A stretch of DNA of 44,891 nt from an uncultured Collinsella sp. GTDB taxonomy: Bacteria; Actinomycetota; Coriobacteriia; Coriobacteriales; Coriobacteriaceae. Shown here in pieces: positions 17,554 through 26,423 of the stretch. A model generated the notes under the pieces. That model saw only the letters and a list, made by a program, of their open reading frames with translations, was not told where the DNA came from and ran no database searches. The stretch covers positions 1-44,891 of the forward strand of contig CAUDAE010000003.1 of assembly GCA_958447445.1 (NCBI GenBank), in the 5' to 3' direction. Both the position numbers and the translations under genes were made by a program. Position 1 is the first letter of the stretch. Each line of letters opens with the position of its first letter.

Positions 17554-20500
17554 CTACCGGTTCCGGCGCCGCAGGATAACGCCTGCGGCGATCAGCACCA
17601 CCGCGCCGCCCGCGATGCCACCCAGGGCCATCGGCGACAAGCTGGCATCGCCCGTATACGGCAGACCCGGCTTCTCCTCCTTCGGCACCGTTGACTTGCT
17701 CGGCGGATTGGTGGGCGGCTCCGTCGGCGGGGTGGTCGGCGGCGTGTACGTGTTCTTGAACACCGGCGCCACGGCGCCGTCATAGGTTACCGTCGCCACC
17801 AGATGGCCCGCACCGTCGTCCGTCACCGTCACCGTTACCCGGTGCTCGGCCGCGTCGTACGTCACGTTCTTCTGACCGTCGTCCACCTCGGAGATGCTGT
17901 AGGCGTACGTTCCGGGCTTGTCGTACGAGATCGCCTCGAAGCCCACCGTGCCGTCCGCCGCGTTCTTTGCGGTCTGCAGCACCTTGCCGTCGGCATCCTT
18001 CAGCTGGAAGGAGAACTGCCCTTCCTTCAGGTCCTCGCCGCTCAGCACCTTGGAGGCCCCCAGCTTCACCTCAGTCGCGGCCGGCGCGTAACTGTTGCTG
18101 AACGCCACCGCATCCGCAGCCTTGCCGCCCTTGCTGTAGGCAACCTGCGCCTCCAGCGCGTGCGTCTCCGCATTCTCCGTCACCGTCACCGTCGCGGTAA
18201 AGACCGTCGTGTCGTAGGTGACGCCGTTCGCCGTCGCCCCTGCCCGCTCGGACACGGTGTAGACGTACGTCCCCACCTTGTCCAGCTGCAGCGGCGCGAA
18301 GCCGAACGTGCCGTCGGCGCCGTTCTGCACCGTCTGCACCACGTTACCGTCGGCGTCCTTCAGGTCGAAGAAGAACTCACCCTCGGCCAGGTCGCGGCCG
18401 GTCAGAGCCTTCGTTCCGGTAATCGTCGCCGTCGTTGCCGTCGGCGTGTAGGTGTTGGTGAACGTCAGATCCGCAGCCGTCTTGTTCGCCGTCGCGGTCA
18501 GCTGGCCGCTGCCGTCATCGGTCACGTTCACCGTTACGTCCAGCACCGCATCGCTGTAAGTGATGGTGCCATCTTGGCCCGCAACCTCCTTCACCTGGTA
18601 CGCATGCGAACCAGTTGCGGTGTACGAGATGGCCTTGAAGGTAAACGCTTTACCCACGTTCGTGGTCCGGTCGATCTCCTGCCCGGTGGCCACGTCAATC
18701 AGCGCGAATGTGAACTCGCCATCGGCGGGCGTCCGCGTGGTGGCCGGGTCGGCATTCTCAAGCACCTTGGTGCCAGAGATCTGGTAGGAGGTCTGACCCG
18801 GCTGGTAGCTGTTCGCAAACGTCATGGTATTGGGGGTGACGCCGTTCTCGGTGCCCTCGCTCGGTTTCACCGTAGAGCTCTCTACCACCAGCTTGCCGTC
18901 GTTGTTGTCCTTCACCACGTAGGTCAGGGTGTACGTCTTGCCGGTGTAGGTCACGCCCGGCACGCCCGGCGCGCCGTCCGTCGGCTGCACCTCACGGACC
19001 GTGAAGGGAAAGGTGCCCGCATGGTCGAAGGTCAGCTCGTTAAAGTAAACCTTGCCCTCGGCGTCGTTCTTCTGGGTCTGGAGCACCGTACCGTCAGACC
19101 CCACCAGCTCGAAGGCGAAGTCTCCCGCCTTTAGCTGATAGCTGCCGTCGTGCACGTCAACGCTCTTGGTGAGGGCGATCGCGCCGGAGTTCGTCGCCTT
19201 CGCCTTGTAGGTGTTGGTGAAGGTGGGCTTCGTGGCGTCCGCGCCGTCGTAGGCGACGCTCGCCTGCAGCGTGCCGGCATTGTCCACAACCGTCACCACG
19301 GCATGATGCACCGCGTCGTCGTAGGTCACGTAGGCCAGATCACCCTTCCGCTCCACGATAGTGTACTCGTACGTGCCCGGCTTCGCGTAGGAGAAGGCGT
19401 CGAAGTTAACACTTCCGTCCGCGCCGTTGGTCGCGGTCCGGACGGGCTTGGCCCCGGCAAGCTGCTCAGCAGTCATTTTGCCCTCGTACACATCGAAGGT
19501 GAACTCGCCGTCCTTGGGGACGATCGGCGTGTTGTCGTCCTTCTTCACATAGCTCTTCTGCGCACCGAGGGCCAGACCGGTCGCGGCCGGCTGGTAGGTG
19601 TTGGTGAAGGTATCCGAGCCGGATGCGCTCGTCACGATCGCCTTCGCATTCAGTGCTCCGTTCCCGCCGTCTGTGACCGTCACCGTATAGGTGAGGGCAT
19701 GATTGTCATAGACCATGCCCGGCTCCGCGCCCGGCTTCTCCGCGATGGTGTAGGCGAAGTCCTTGCTCGCGGCGCCGCCCAGGTCGGCGAGCTCGAAGTC
19801 GCGCGTGAACTTCACCGTGCCATCGGCCTCGTTCTTCGCGGTGTCGAGCACCTTGCCGTCGGCGTCCTTCAGCTCGAACGTGTATTCGCCGCCCTTCAGC
19901 TTGGTGTCGTGCGTGAAGCCCGGCGCGACCGCAACGACCTTGGTCGCCGTCAGCTCCACGGATCCCTTTGCGGTGTAGGTGTTCGTGAAGGTGGGGGCAT
20001 CGGCCTTGTCACCATCGTAGGCAACGGCGGCGTCCAGCTTGCCAGCTTTGTCCATGACCTTCACCGCGGCATGGTGCACCGCGTCGTCGAAGGTCACGTG
20101 GGACAGGTCGCCCTTCTTCTCCACGATGGTGTACTTGTACTCGCCGGCCTTGGTGTAGTTGATGGCCGGGAAGGTGACGGTGCCGTCCTCGCCGTTCTTG
20201 GCGCTCCGGATGGGTTGCTTGCCCTTCAGCTGCTCGGCCGTCAGATCGCCCTCGTACAGGTCGAAGGCGAACTCGCCGCCCTTGAGCGCAGCCGGCGTGC
20301 TGTCGGACTTCACATAGGCCTTCTTCGCCGCGAGCGTCACCGAGGTCTCGGCGGGCTGATACGTGTTCTTGAAGGTCGGGATATCGTTCTTGCCGTCGTA
20401 AGTGACGGTCGCCTTCGCCTTGTCGCCCTCCGCCTTCACCGAGACGTGAACCCTCACCTCCGTGGAATCGTAGGTGATGGTCGAATCGCTGCCAGCGACC

Positions 20501-23500
20501 TCCTTGAGCGTGTAGTCGTACTCGCCCAGGTTCAGGCCCTTGACGGTCAGCTTGACCTTGCCATTCTTATCGTTGGTGCCGCGAGCGTCCTCATTGCCGT
20601 CCTGGTCGTACAAGCCGAAGGTGAACGCATCGGCCGTCAGGTCCTTGCCCGCGAGAACTTTCGTGGCCTCAACGGTGACGTCCGCCGTCGGCTTCGTGTT
20701 GGTGAAGGTCGGCACGGCCTTCTCACCGTCGTAGGTGACGGTCGCCTTCAGCTCGCCCTTTTCGTCGGTGACCTTGACGTGGACCTTCACGCCCTTCGCG
20801 TCGTAGACGACGGTCGAGTCGGCGCCCTTCACCTCCTTGATGGTGTAGTCGTGGTCGCCCGGCGTAGCGTAGTCGATGGCTGCAAAGGCGACCTTGCCGT
20901 CCTTCTCGTTTTGGACAGTCTGGACCACGCTGCCGTCCTTGTCGAGCAGCTGGAACGTGAAGTCACTCCCCGCGAGCTCACCGCCCGTGAAGCGCTTCGT
21001 CGCCTTGAGCGTTACCGAGGTCTCCTTCGGGCGGTACGTGTTCGTGATCACCGCAATCTGATCGTCGATCACCTGAGATGTGGCGGTGCCATCATCCTTA
21101 TAGATCTGCTCCATTTTGACGACTGGCTCGGTCAGATTTCCCTTGCCGTCATCCTTCACCGTTACGGTCACTTTGTATTCGGCGCTGGAGTAGCTGACAC
21201 CGCCCAGCCAACTGGGATCGCTCTTGGCGGGCGTAGTCTCGGCAATGTAGTAGGTGTACTCGTCAGGCTTCTCATACTTAATCTCTCCGAAGCTAAATTT
21301 TTCGGCGCTCGTAACGGTCTTCTCGACCTGCTTCATGCCGGCCACGGGCGCTGCCGTGGCACCATCAGGCATCGGCGTTCCATCGGCGGCGCGCAGGCAA
21401 AGCTCGAAGCTGTCGGCGCTAGTCCACTCACGGCCGGTGAACTTCTTCTTCGCCTTGATGCCTGTGAGCGTCACCGAAGACTTCACGCTGTAGCTGTTGG
21501 TGAACACCAGCTTGTTGTCTTTGGCCACCGTGCCGTCGGAATTCTGCGGGGCAATCCTGCCCGAGATGCTATCGCCTTCTTCAGTCAGATTCTTGTCACC
21601 CTGCTTGCGGCCGGTCAGCTTATAGCCCGCGGGCATCTTGTCTGCGCCGGTCAGCTCCTGCACCGCGTACTGGTCACCCTCGGCGAGACCGTACACGCGG
21701 ATCGTCTGGTCGGCCGTGATGGTCTGCTCGCGGCCGTTCTCGAGGTCGAACATTTTGCCGACCTGCTTCTCGCTTGCGGTCCCCGCGTTCTCAAACACCG
21801 CGGCCTTGTACGTCTTCCCCGCCGTCGTGGGCACGGTGAACTTGAAGGTGAACCCCGCGTCCGGTTTTCCCGTCAGGCCCGCTGGCACCATGACCTTCTT
21901 CATCACCTCGAGGCTCGCCTCGCGTTCGTTCGCCACGCGCACGCAGGTGGCGCCCGTAAACAGGGCGTTCAGATTCATGTCGCCCAGGTCGGCGCGGGCG
22001 CCCTTCGCATTAGCGTCACCAGACACGTCCTGCGTGATGCCCATACGTATCCAGCCCGTCTCGGTCTCCAGGCGGTAAGGTTCGTCCTTCTTGGTGGGCC
22101 CATACTGGTAGACACGTCCATCGGCGCCGTACTTAAGATGTACCTCATTCTCGCCGCCCTTGGCGTCATTGTTCCAGGAAAGGTTGCCGTTGCCGTCGAG
22201 CGTCCCGTCGGACGTCTGGCGCTGGCCCTTGATCCACGTGAGCGTGTTGTCAATGTCGCCCTCTGCGCCAAACTGGCCCAGGCTCTTCATGAGCGAGCCC
22301 ACGCCCACGAACGTCGAAACGCCGTCATCAACTGTACCAGCATCGGCGTGGACGCCGTAATCGTCCACAATCACCTTGATGAGCCTGTCATTAAGCAGGA
22401 AGCCATTGGGCGCCGAGACCTCCTTCAGGAAGTAGGTACCCTTCACGAGCGGCTCGCTACTGTCGCTCGTAGACGGGAATACGCCCGCCCCTTCGAGCTT
22501 GACCGGGTTGGCGACCGACCTCGTCGTCAGGGTGTCGTAGGGGGCCTGGTCGCCATTGAGCACGGCCTTGCCGTTCGCATCCGTAGTCACCTGGGTGGAC
22601 TTGTAAAGGCCGAACTTCGCCCCGTCAACGGGCTTACCCTCGATATCGGTCTTCTGCACGAACAGGCGATTCTGGATGTTCGTGACGAGCAGGCGCGTGG
22701 CGAACTGCCGCTTGAAGTTCGTGCCGTCTGCGATGCCGTCGCTGTACACGTGGACGGTGTTCTCGGGCTTCGCGTTGGCGATGGAGCTCTCCGTTGTGTG
22801 GTAGATGGCCACCGTGTACTCGGCATCCTTGCGGGCATCACCGCTCAGCAGGTAGTGGTACTTGGAGATGTCACCGGGCAGATTTTGAATCTCTACCTGG
22901 TACTGGCCGCTCGTGTTGAGCGTGAAGGCGTGCAGGTCCTTCTTCGCCGCCTCGATAGCACCGGTCATGCCCGGCTCCTTGGCGAGGGTGTATCCCGCTC
23001 CCGTCGATGGGTCGCCCGACACGGCGTACCAATTGCTCGGATCTTTGATACCTGTGCCTGCGCTTTTGTCGCGCTTGAGCACCACAGCGAACAGTATGCC
23101 GGAGTCCAGATTGACGGTCTTGTCGGACTTCGTCAGGTCATTATTTGCCTTGTACACGGTCGACGGCGCGGTGATGGTCTCCTTCGCGGCGGCGAACGCA
23201 CCGGTCTTCCACACGACGCTGCCCGCGTCCATACCGCCGCGGTTGATGATGACGCCGCCCGCGCCGTTCTCAGCGCTCGCGGGCACGTACTCGAGCTGCA
23301 TGCTACCACCCGTCGCCGCGAGACTCGAGCGGTATCCCTCGGGTACGCCCGTCTCCTTCAGGAGGTAGTACTTGTTGTTGTCGTGATCCTTGTTGTAGAG
23401 ATCGTCGAAGTTGATGACGCCGTTGTCCACGTCGTTCGTGAGCGTTAGGTGGCCGGCCTCGTCCGTGGTACCGGAGCCGATGAGCTCGCCCACGGTCTTG

Positions 23501-24657
23501 AAGTCCTTGTCGGTCTTATAGAGCTTGAACTCGGCACCCTGTACGAACTTGCCGTCCTGGTCGAACTTGATGATGTCGGACTCGGGCACCGTCACGAGGT
23601 TGAACTTGAGCTCCATGTTGGAGTCGGTGGCGCCGCGCTCCAGGTAGAAGAACTTGAGGGTGTGGTTGGTGCCGTCGGCGAAGGTGTTGCCGTTGAAGCC
23701 CGAAGTGTCCTTATTCGCCTTCTGGTACTTGTTCTTCAGTGTGCCGTCGTTATTACCGTTCACCTTTATGTCGCCCGTAGGAAAGTTGATGCTCAGACTC
23801 GCGCGGTTGTGAATACCGCCGATATCACCCACGAGGACATCGTCGATGAACACCCAGACGTCATCATCGCCGGCGAACTCGAACACCATGTCGTCGCCCG
23901 CGTTCGTCTTGCCGCCAGCAGGCTGCACGAATCGCGTGGACATTGAGAGGCCGAAGTGGTGGTTGACGGGGCGGCCGTCGTTGTAGCGCGAATCACCGGT
24001 GTTGTCTGCCTTGATGCCGGTTTGGACGAGCCGGCCGTTTTCCTCTTTGAGCACCTTGTCTGCCGCGTCGAACGGGAAGAACTGACCCTGGTGGGACGAA
24101 TCGCCCACTTTGTCAATGCCCCAGGTGTCATAGATGTCGAAGGTATTCTTGTCAGCGTTGTAGGCTGCGTAGTTTTTGGAGCTGTCATAGACGTAGTAGC
24201 CGTTCTGAACCTTGAGGAGGCCCGTCACGCCAAAATGGGACGTCTTGCCGATCTGGGCAGAGGAATCGAACAGGTAGCAGAGGGACTCGCCGCCCCAGGT
24301 TTTGGAAAGCTGCGGATAGCCGTCTAAAAGCGTGTTGTTGACAATGCCGGGCTGCGGGTTCGTGTTGCCCGTCCAATGGTTGAGCGACTCACCACCCTGG
24401 CCGTCGTTAAACTGGAACCGGTGGTTTGCGTTGACGCCGCCGTTGCCGGAGACCGACAGATGGTTATCGGGATTCACCCAGTAATCAAACAGGTTGATTG
24501 TTGTCCCCGAAGGCGAAATCGTCGTAACCGTGTGGTCCGAAAACGCCGCTTCCGCACGGGTCGGCAGGAAGAAACTCGCCGTCAGCGCGACGGCGAGGGC
24601 CAAAACAATCACATATGGCGAGACCGGGCGCAGCCCACGACGACGGCCATAAGACAT
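17554..24657 (-). CDS. Giant LPXTG surface protein with ten pilin-type isopeptide domains
   Basis: A 2367-residue cell-wall-anchored protein, probably an adhesin or pilus-like fibre. A signal peptide (1-38, ending RAEAA) is followed by a fibro-slime-type region (about 60-358, including DDDVWVFIDDVLVGDIGGIH), SpaA/Cna-B-like domains (about 362-445, and one starting FVQKTDIEGKPVDGAKFGLY), another prealbumin-like domain, then ten tandem domains of about 105-140 residues (about 1080-2305) of the FctA/Spy0128 type. Each has an early Thr-Lys strand, an acidic residue in the E-F-x-F strand, and a terminal [FA]xN[TS]Y, the residues used for Lys-Asn isopeptide bonds. The end is a Pro/Thr linker, LPYTG (from about 2332), a hydrophobic helix and RRRNR: a sortase substrate. 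No sortase is in the window. ATG at 24657 has a weak GGTGG upstream. Confidence 0.93.
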   Translation of the reverse strand: MSYGRRRGLRPVSPYVIVLALAVALTASFFLPTRAEAAFSDHTVTTISPSGTTINLFDYWVNPDNHLSVSGNGGVNANHRFQFNDGQGGESLNHWTGNTNPQPGIVNNTLLDGYPQLSKTWGGESLCYLFDSSAQIGKTSHFGVTGLLKVQNGYYVYDSSKNYAAYNADKNTFDIYDTWGIDKVGDSSHQGQFFPFDAADKVLKEENGRLVQTGIKADNTGDSRYNDGRPVNHHFGLSMSTRFVQPAGGKTNAGDDMVFEFAGDDDVWVFIDDVLVGDIGGIHNRASLSINFPTGDIKVNGNNDGTLKNKYQKANKDTSGFNGNTFADGTNHTLKFFYLERGATDSNMELKFNLVTVPESDIIKFDQDGKFVQGAEFKLYKTDKDFKTVGELIGSGTTDEAGHLTLTNDVDNGVINFDDLYNKDHDNNKYYLLKETGVPEGYRSSLAATGGSMQLEYVPASAENGAGGVIINRGGMDAGSVVWKTGAFAAAKETITAPSTVYKANNDLTKSDKTVNLDSGILFAVVLKRDKSAGTGIKDPSNWYAVSGDPSTGAGYTLAKEPGMTGAIEAAKKDLHAFTLNTSGQYQVEIQNLPGDISKYHYLLSGDARKDAEYTVAIYHTTESSIANAKPENTVHVYSDGIADGTNFKRQFATRLLVTNIQNRLFVQKTDIEGKPVDGAKFGLYKSTQVTTDANGKAVLNGDQAPYDTLTTRSVANPVKLEGAGVFPSTSDSSEPLVKGTYFLKEVSAPNGFLLNDRLIKVIVDDYGVHADAGTVDDGVSTFVGVGSLMKSLGQFGAEGDIDNTLTWIKGQRQTSDGTLDGNGNLSWNNDAKGGENEVHLKYGADGRVYQYGPTKKDEPYRLETETGWIRMGITQDVSGDANAKGARADLGDMNLNALFTGATCVRVANEREASLEVMKKVMVPAGLTGKPDAGFTFKFTVPTTAGKTYKAAVFENAGTASEKQVGKMFDLENGREQTITADQTIRVYGLAEGDQYAVQELTGADKMPAGYKLTGRKQGDKNLTEEGDSISGRIAPQNSDGTVAKDNKLVFTNSYSVKSSVTLTGIKAKKKFTGREWTSADSFELCLRAADGTPMPDGATAAPVAGMKQVEKTVTSAEKFSFGEIKYEKPDEYTYYIAETTPAKSDPSWLGGVSYSSAEYKVTVTVKDDGKGNLTEPVVKMEQIYKDDGTATSQVIDDQIAVITNTYRPKETSVTLKATKRFTGGELAGSDFTFQLLDKDGSVVQTVQNEKDGKVAFAAIDYATPGDHDYTIKEVKGADSTVVYDAKGVKVHVKVTDEKGELKATVTYDGEKAVPTFTNTKPTADVTVEATKVLAGKDLTADAFTFGLYDQDGNEDARGTNDKNGKVKLTVKGLNLGEYDYTLKEVAGSDSTITYDSTEVRVHVSVKAEGDKAKATVTYDGKNDIPTFKNTYQPAETSVTLAAKKAYVKSDSTPAALKGGEFAFDLYEGDLTAEQLKGKQPIRSAKNGEDGTVTFPAINYTKAGEYKYTIVEKKGDLSHVTFDDAVHHAAVKVMDKAGKLDAAVAYDGDKADAPTFTNTYTAKGSVELTATKVVAVAPGFTHDTKLKGGEYTFELKDADGKVLDTAKNEADGTVKFTRDFELADLGGAASKDFAYTIAEKPGAEPGMVYDNHALTYTVTVTDGGNGALNAKAIVTSASGSDTFTNTYQPAATGLALGAQKSYVKKDDNTPIVPKDGEFTFDVYEGKMTAEQLAGAKPVRTATNGADGSVNFDAFSYAKPGTYEYTIVERKGDLAYVTYDDAVHHAVVTVVDNAGTLQASVAYDGADATKPTFTNTYKAKATNSGAIALTKSVDVHDGSYQLKAGDFAFELVGSDGTVLQTQKNDAEGKVYFNELTFDHAGTFPFTVREVQPTDGAPGVPGVTYTGKTYTLTYVVKDNNDGKLVVESSTVKPSEGTENGVTPNTMTFANSYQPGQTSYQISGTKVLENADPATTRTPADGEFTFALIDVATGQEIDRTTNVGKAFTFKAISYTATGSHAYQVKEVAGQDGTITYSDAVLDVTVNVTDDGSGQLTATANKTAADLTFTNTYTPTATTATITGTKALTGRDLAEGEFFFDLKDADGNVVQTVQNGADGTFGFAPLQLDKVGTYVYTVSERAGATANGVTYDTTVFTATVTVTENAETHALEAQVAYSKGGKAADAVAFSNSYAPAATEVKLGASKVLSGEDLKEGQFSFQLKDADGKVLQTAKNAADGTVGFEAISYDKPGTYAYSISEVDDGQKNVTYDAAEHRVTVTVTDDGAGHLVATVTYDGAVAPVFKNTYTPPTTPPTEPPTNPPSKSTVPKEEKPGLPYTGDASLSPMALGGIAGGAVVLIAAGVILRRRNR

Positions 24658-24704
24658 GACGGACCACCGCTCGCGCGGCCGGTGTTCACCAGGAAGTTCC
24701 CTGC

Positions 24705-24764
24705 TTAGACACCCCCGGTAGCATTATTCACGAGTCGAGACGTCGTCTCTCTGAGCTCCTGCAT
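24705..24764 (-). CDS. Possible 19-residue leader peptide upstream of the giant surface gene
   Basis: ATG at 24764 is preceded by GGGGAGGAAATT, the best ribosome site near here and stronger than that of the surface gene 47 bases downstream. It encodes MQELRETTSRLVNNATGGV and a TAA stop. Internal GAGAC/GTCTC arms can form a small hairpin in the ORF. It may be a leader peptide controlling the long gene or a remnant of a lost N-terminus. Translation is inferred only from the ribosome site. Confidence 0.45.
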   Translation of the reverse strand: MQELRETTSRLVNNATGGV

Positions 24765-24793
24765 AATTTCCTCCCCAGTCACACGGCGACCTG

Positions 24794-24810
24794 CCCGGGT
24801 GCTCCCCGGG
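24794..24810 (-). promoter_or_regulatory. GC hairpin in the leader of the surface gene
   Basis: CCCGGG arms (24794-24799, 24805-24810) sit about 30 bases before the leader ORF start. A perfect 12-base palindrome TAAGATATCTTA lies further upstream (about 24876-24887). I found no convincing -35/-10 pair; TAGAAT near 24893-24898 is the best -10 candidate. Confidence 0.35.
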
Positions 24811-24931
24811 GGCCGAGGCAGTTTGGCACATGCCCGCAGTCGTTCAAGGAATACCAACCCCAGCATATGTCTCTTAAGATATCTTAGTCTTATTCTATGA
24901 CAGTTTTTGTCTCATTACCGATGAAATCGGC

Positions 24932-24949
24932 TCAGTCCCTTTGTCGCAT
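24932..24949. repeat. Right half of a GTGACAAAGGGAC-type palindrome
   Basis: Reads TCAGTCCCTTTGTCGCAT, the right half of the family seen whole at 37987-38019. The left half with the same variant bases (GCGAC) is at 17002-17026, on the far side of the surface gene. Confidence 0.55.
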
Positions 24950-24950
24950 G

Positions 24951-26366
24951 CTAGAGCGTGTGGAGCAGGGCGATGAGGAAGCGGATGCCTTGGAGGTAGG
25001 CGCGACGGGTGATGCGCTCGTTGGTGCCGTGGACGCCGCGGTCGCATTCGTCATCGTCGACTACAAAGGCGGAGAAGCGAATGCACTCAGGGCAAATGTG
25101 TTGGTAGTTGGCGGCGTCGGTCGCACCGATCACGGTCGAGGGCACAATTGCCACTGGCTCGAATGATCCGTTTTCCTCCGTCCCCTTTGGATCACGGAAA
25201 TAGCGGGCGGCGATGGAGCGAACCGCCTCGAGACCGGGACCACCGATGCGCGGGGACGGCGAGGGTTCGGAGCTGCCGGGGCCCAGCTCCACTTCGACAC
25301 GACCGGCAAGGTCCGCCCCGGCAACCGCATCACGGCAGCGCGCCACAACGTCGGCCACGCTCGTGCCCTCGAGCATGCGGAAGTTGATATTAGCCCACAT
25401 ATCCTGCGGCATTACGTTGGCGCCGGTGCTGCCGCCCTCGATCTGCGTGGGCGCGCAGGTGGTCGTCACGAGCGGGTAGAGCTTCTTGCTGGCGAGGCAC
25501 TCGCGCACGATGGTGTCCTTGTTGGAGGCAATCTCGTCGGCCGTGTAGAGCCCCAACTCGACGAGCTGGGCGGCAAGCAAGTCGGTCACGCGCGTCGGCC
25601 ACTCGATATCGCAGATTGCGGTGATGGCACGGCTGAGCACCTCGAGCGATGTGCCGCCGTAGGGGTTGGACGAATGCCCGCCCTCACTCTTCGTCTTGAG
25701 TACGATATCGGCGTAGCCCTTCTCCGCGAGGTCGGCATGCATAAGCCAGCCCTCGCCCGCGCCATACTCGGCAGCCGAAACAATACGGTAGTCGCCCTCG
25801 TCGATCAGGTACTCAAGCTCAACGCCGCGCTCCTCGAGCACGCGGCCAATGGCACCCGCGCCGCACTGCGTGGTCTCCTCATCCTGGCCAAAGGCCAGCA
25901 GCAGGGTTCGTTCGTGTTGCCAGCCGTGCGCCAGCGCATACTCAACGGCCTCCAGGATGCCTGCGACCTGGTCTTTCATATCGATGGCGCCGCGACCCCA
26001 AATATAGGTGTCGTCCACGTGCCCGCTAAAGGGATTGTGCGTCCAGTCTGTCTCGGTGCCCGGCACCACGGGAACCACGTCCATGTGGCCCATGAGCATG
26101 ACCGGCTTGAGGGCGGGGTCGATGCCGGCAAGCGTCACGAGCAGCGAATGGTCGATGAGCTCGACCTCGCCCGCCGCAAACACGCGCGGCCAGGCCTGCT
26201 GCATATAGGCGCGCAGGTCGGCAAACGCCTGCCAGTCCACCGTCTGGGCATCCATGCTCGAAATCGTCGGAAACGACAGCACGCGGCCCAGGCGCTCGCA
26301 CGCGCCGACCTCGTCGATATCGGCAAAATCATCCTCGTGCGCAAAGAAGCGCCAAACCTCGGCCAT
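24951..26366 (-). CDS. M20-family metallopeptidase (carboxypeptidase/deacylase type)
   Basis: Probable zinc-dependent aminoacylase or dipeptidase in the cytoplasm; the exact substrate is unknown. The 471 residues carry metal motifs typical of M20: GHMDVVPV, GRGAIDMKD (metal-bridging Asp) and DEETT with the catalytic Glu pair. A dimerisation domain sits in the middle, and a C-terminal histidine lies near GVHGTNERI. I chose ATG at 26366 (GGAGGAAGGC upstream) rather than TTG at 26384. It follows the amino-acid ABC operon after a palindromic repeat, so it may be a separate or attenuated unit. Codons about 391-401 coincide with a 32-base match to an intergenic hairpin repeat at 39548. Confidence 0.87.
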   Translation of the reverse strand: MAEVWRFFAHEDDFADIDEVGACERLGRVLSFPTISSMDAQTVDWQAFADLRAYMQQAWPRVFAAGEVELIDHSLLVTLAGIDPALKPVMLMGHMDVVPVVPGTETDWTHNPFSGHVDDTYIWGRGAIDMKDQVAGILEAVEYALAHGWQHERTLLLAFGQDEETTQCGAGAIGRVLEERGVELEYLIDEGDYRIVSAAEYGAGEGWLMHADLAEKGYADIVLKTKSEGGHSSNPYGGTSLEVLSRAITAICDIEWPTRVTDLLAAQLVELGLYTADEIASNKDTIVRECLASKKLYPLVTTTCAPTQIEGGSTGANVMPQDMWANINFRMLEGTSVADVVARCRDAVAGADLAGRVEVELGPGSSEPSPSPRIGGPGLEAVRSIAARYFRDPKGTEENGSFEPVAIVPSTVIGATDAANYQHICPECIRFSAFVVDDDECDRGVHGTNERITRRAYLQGIRFLIALLHTL

Positions 26367-26382
26367 GCCTTCCTCCAAAAAC

Positions 26383-26415
26383 AACGTGGCAAAGAGGCGG
26401 TCCCTTTGCCACGTT
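26383..26415. repeat. GTGACAAAGGGAC-type palindrome, compensated variant
   Basis: Arms AACGTGGCAAAG and CTTTGCCACGTT around a short centre. Compared with the copy at 37987, two bases in the left arm and their partners in the right arm both changed, so pairing is kept. It lies between the ABC transporter ATPase stop and the M20 gene. Confidence 0.75.
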
Positions 26416-26423
26416 CGCTTGCA

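Noticed and set aside
19150..23448. Plus-strand open frame of 1432 codons
   Set aside because: It is antisense to the giant surface gene. The repeated, GC-biased codons of that gene leave the opposite strand open. Its translation (Arg/Val/Gly-rich, no domain) has no family features and no ribosome site.
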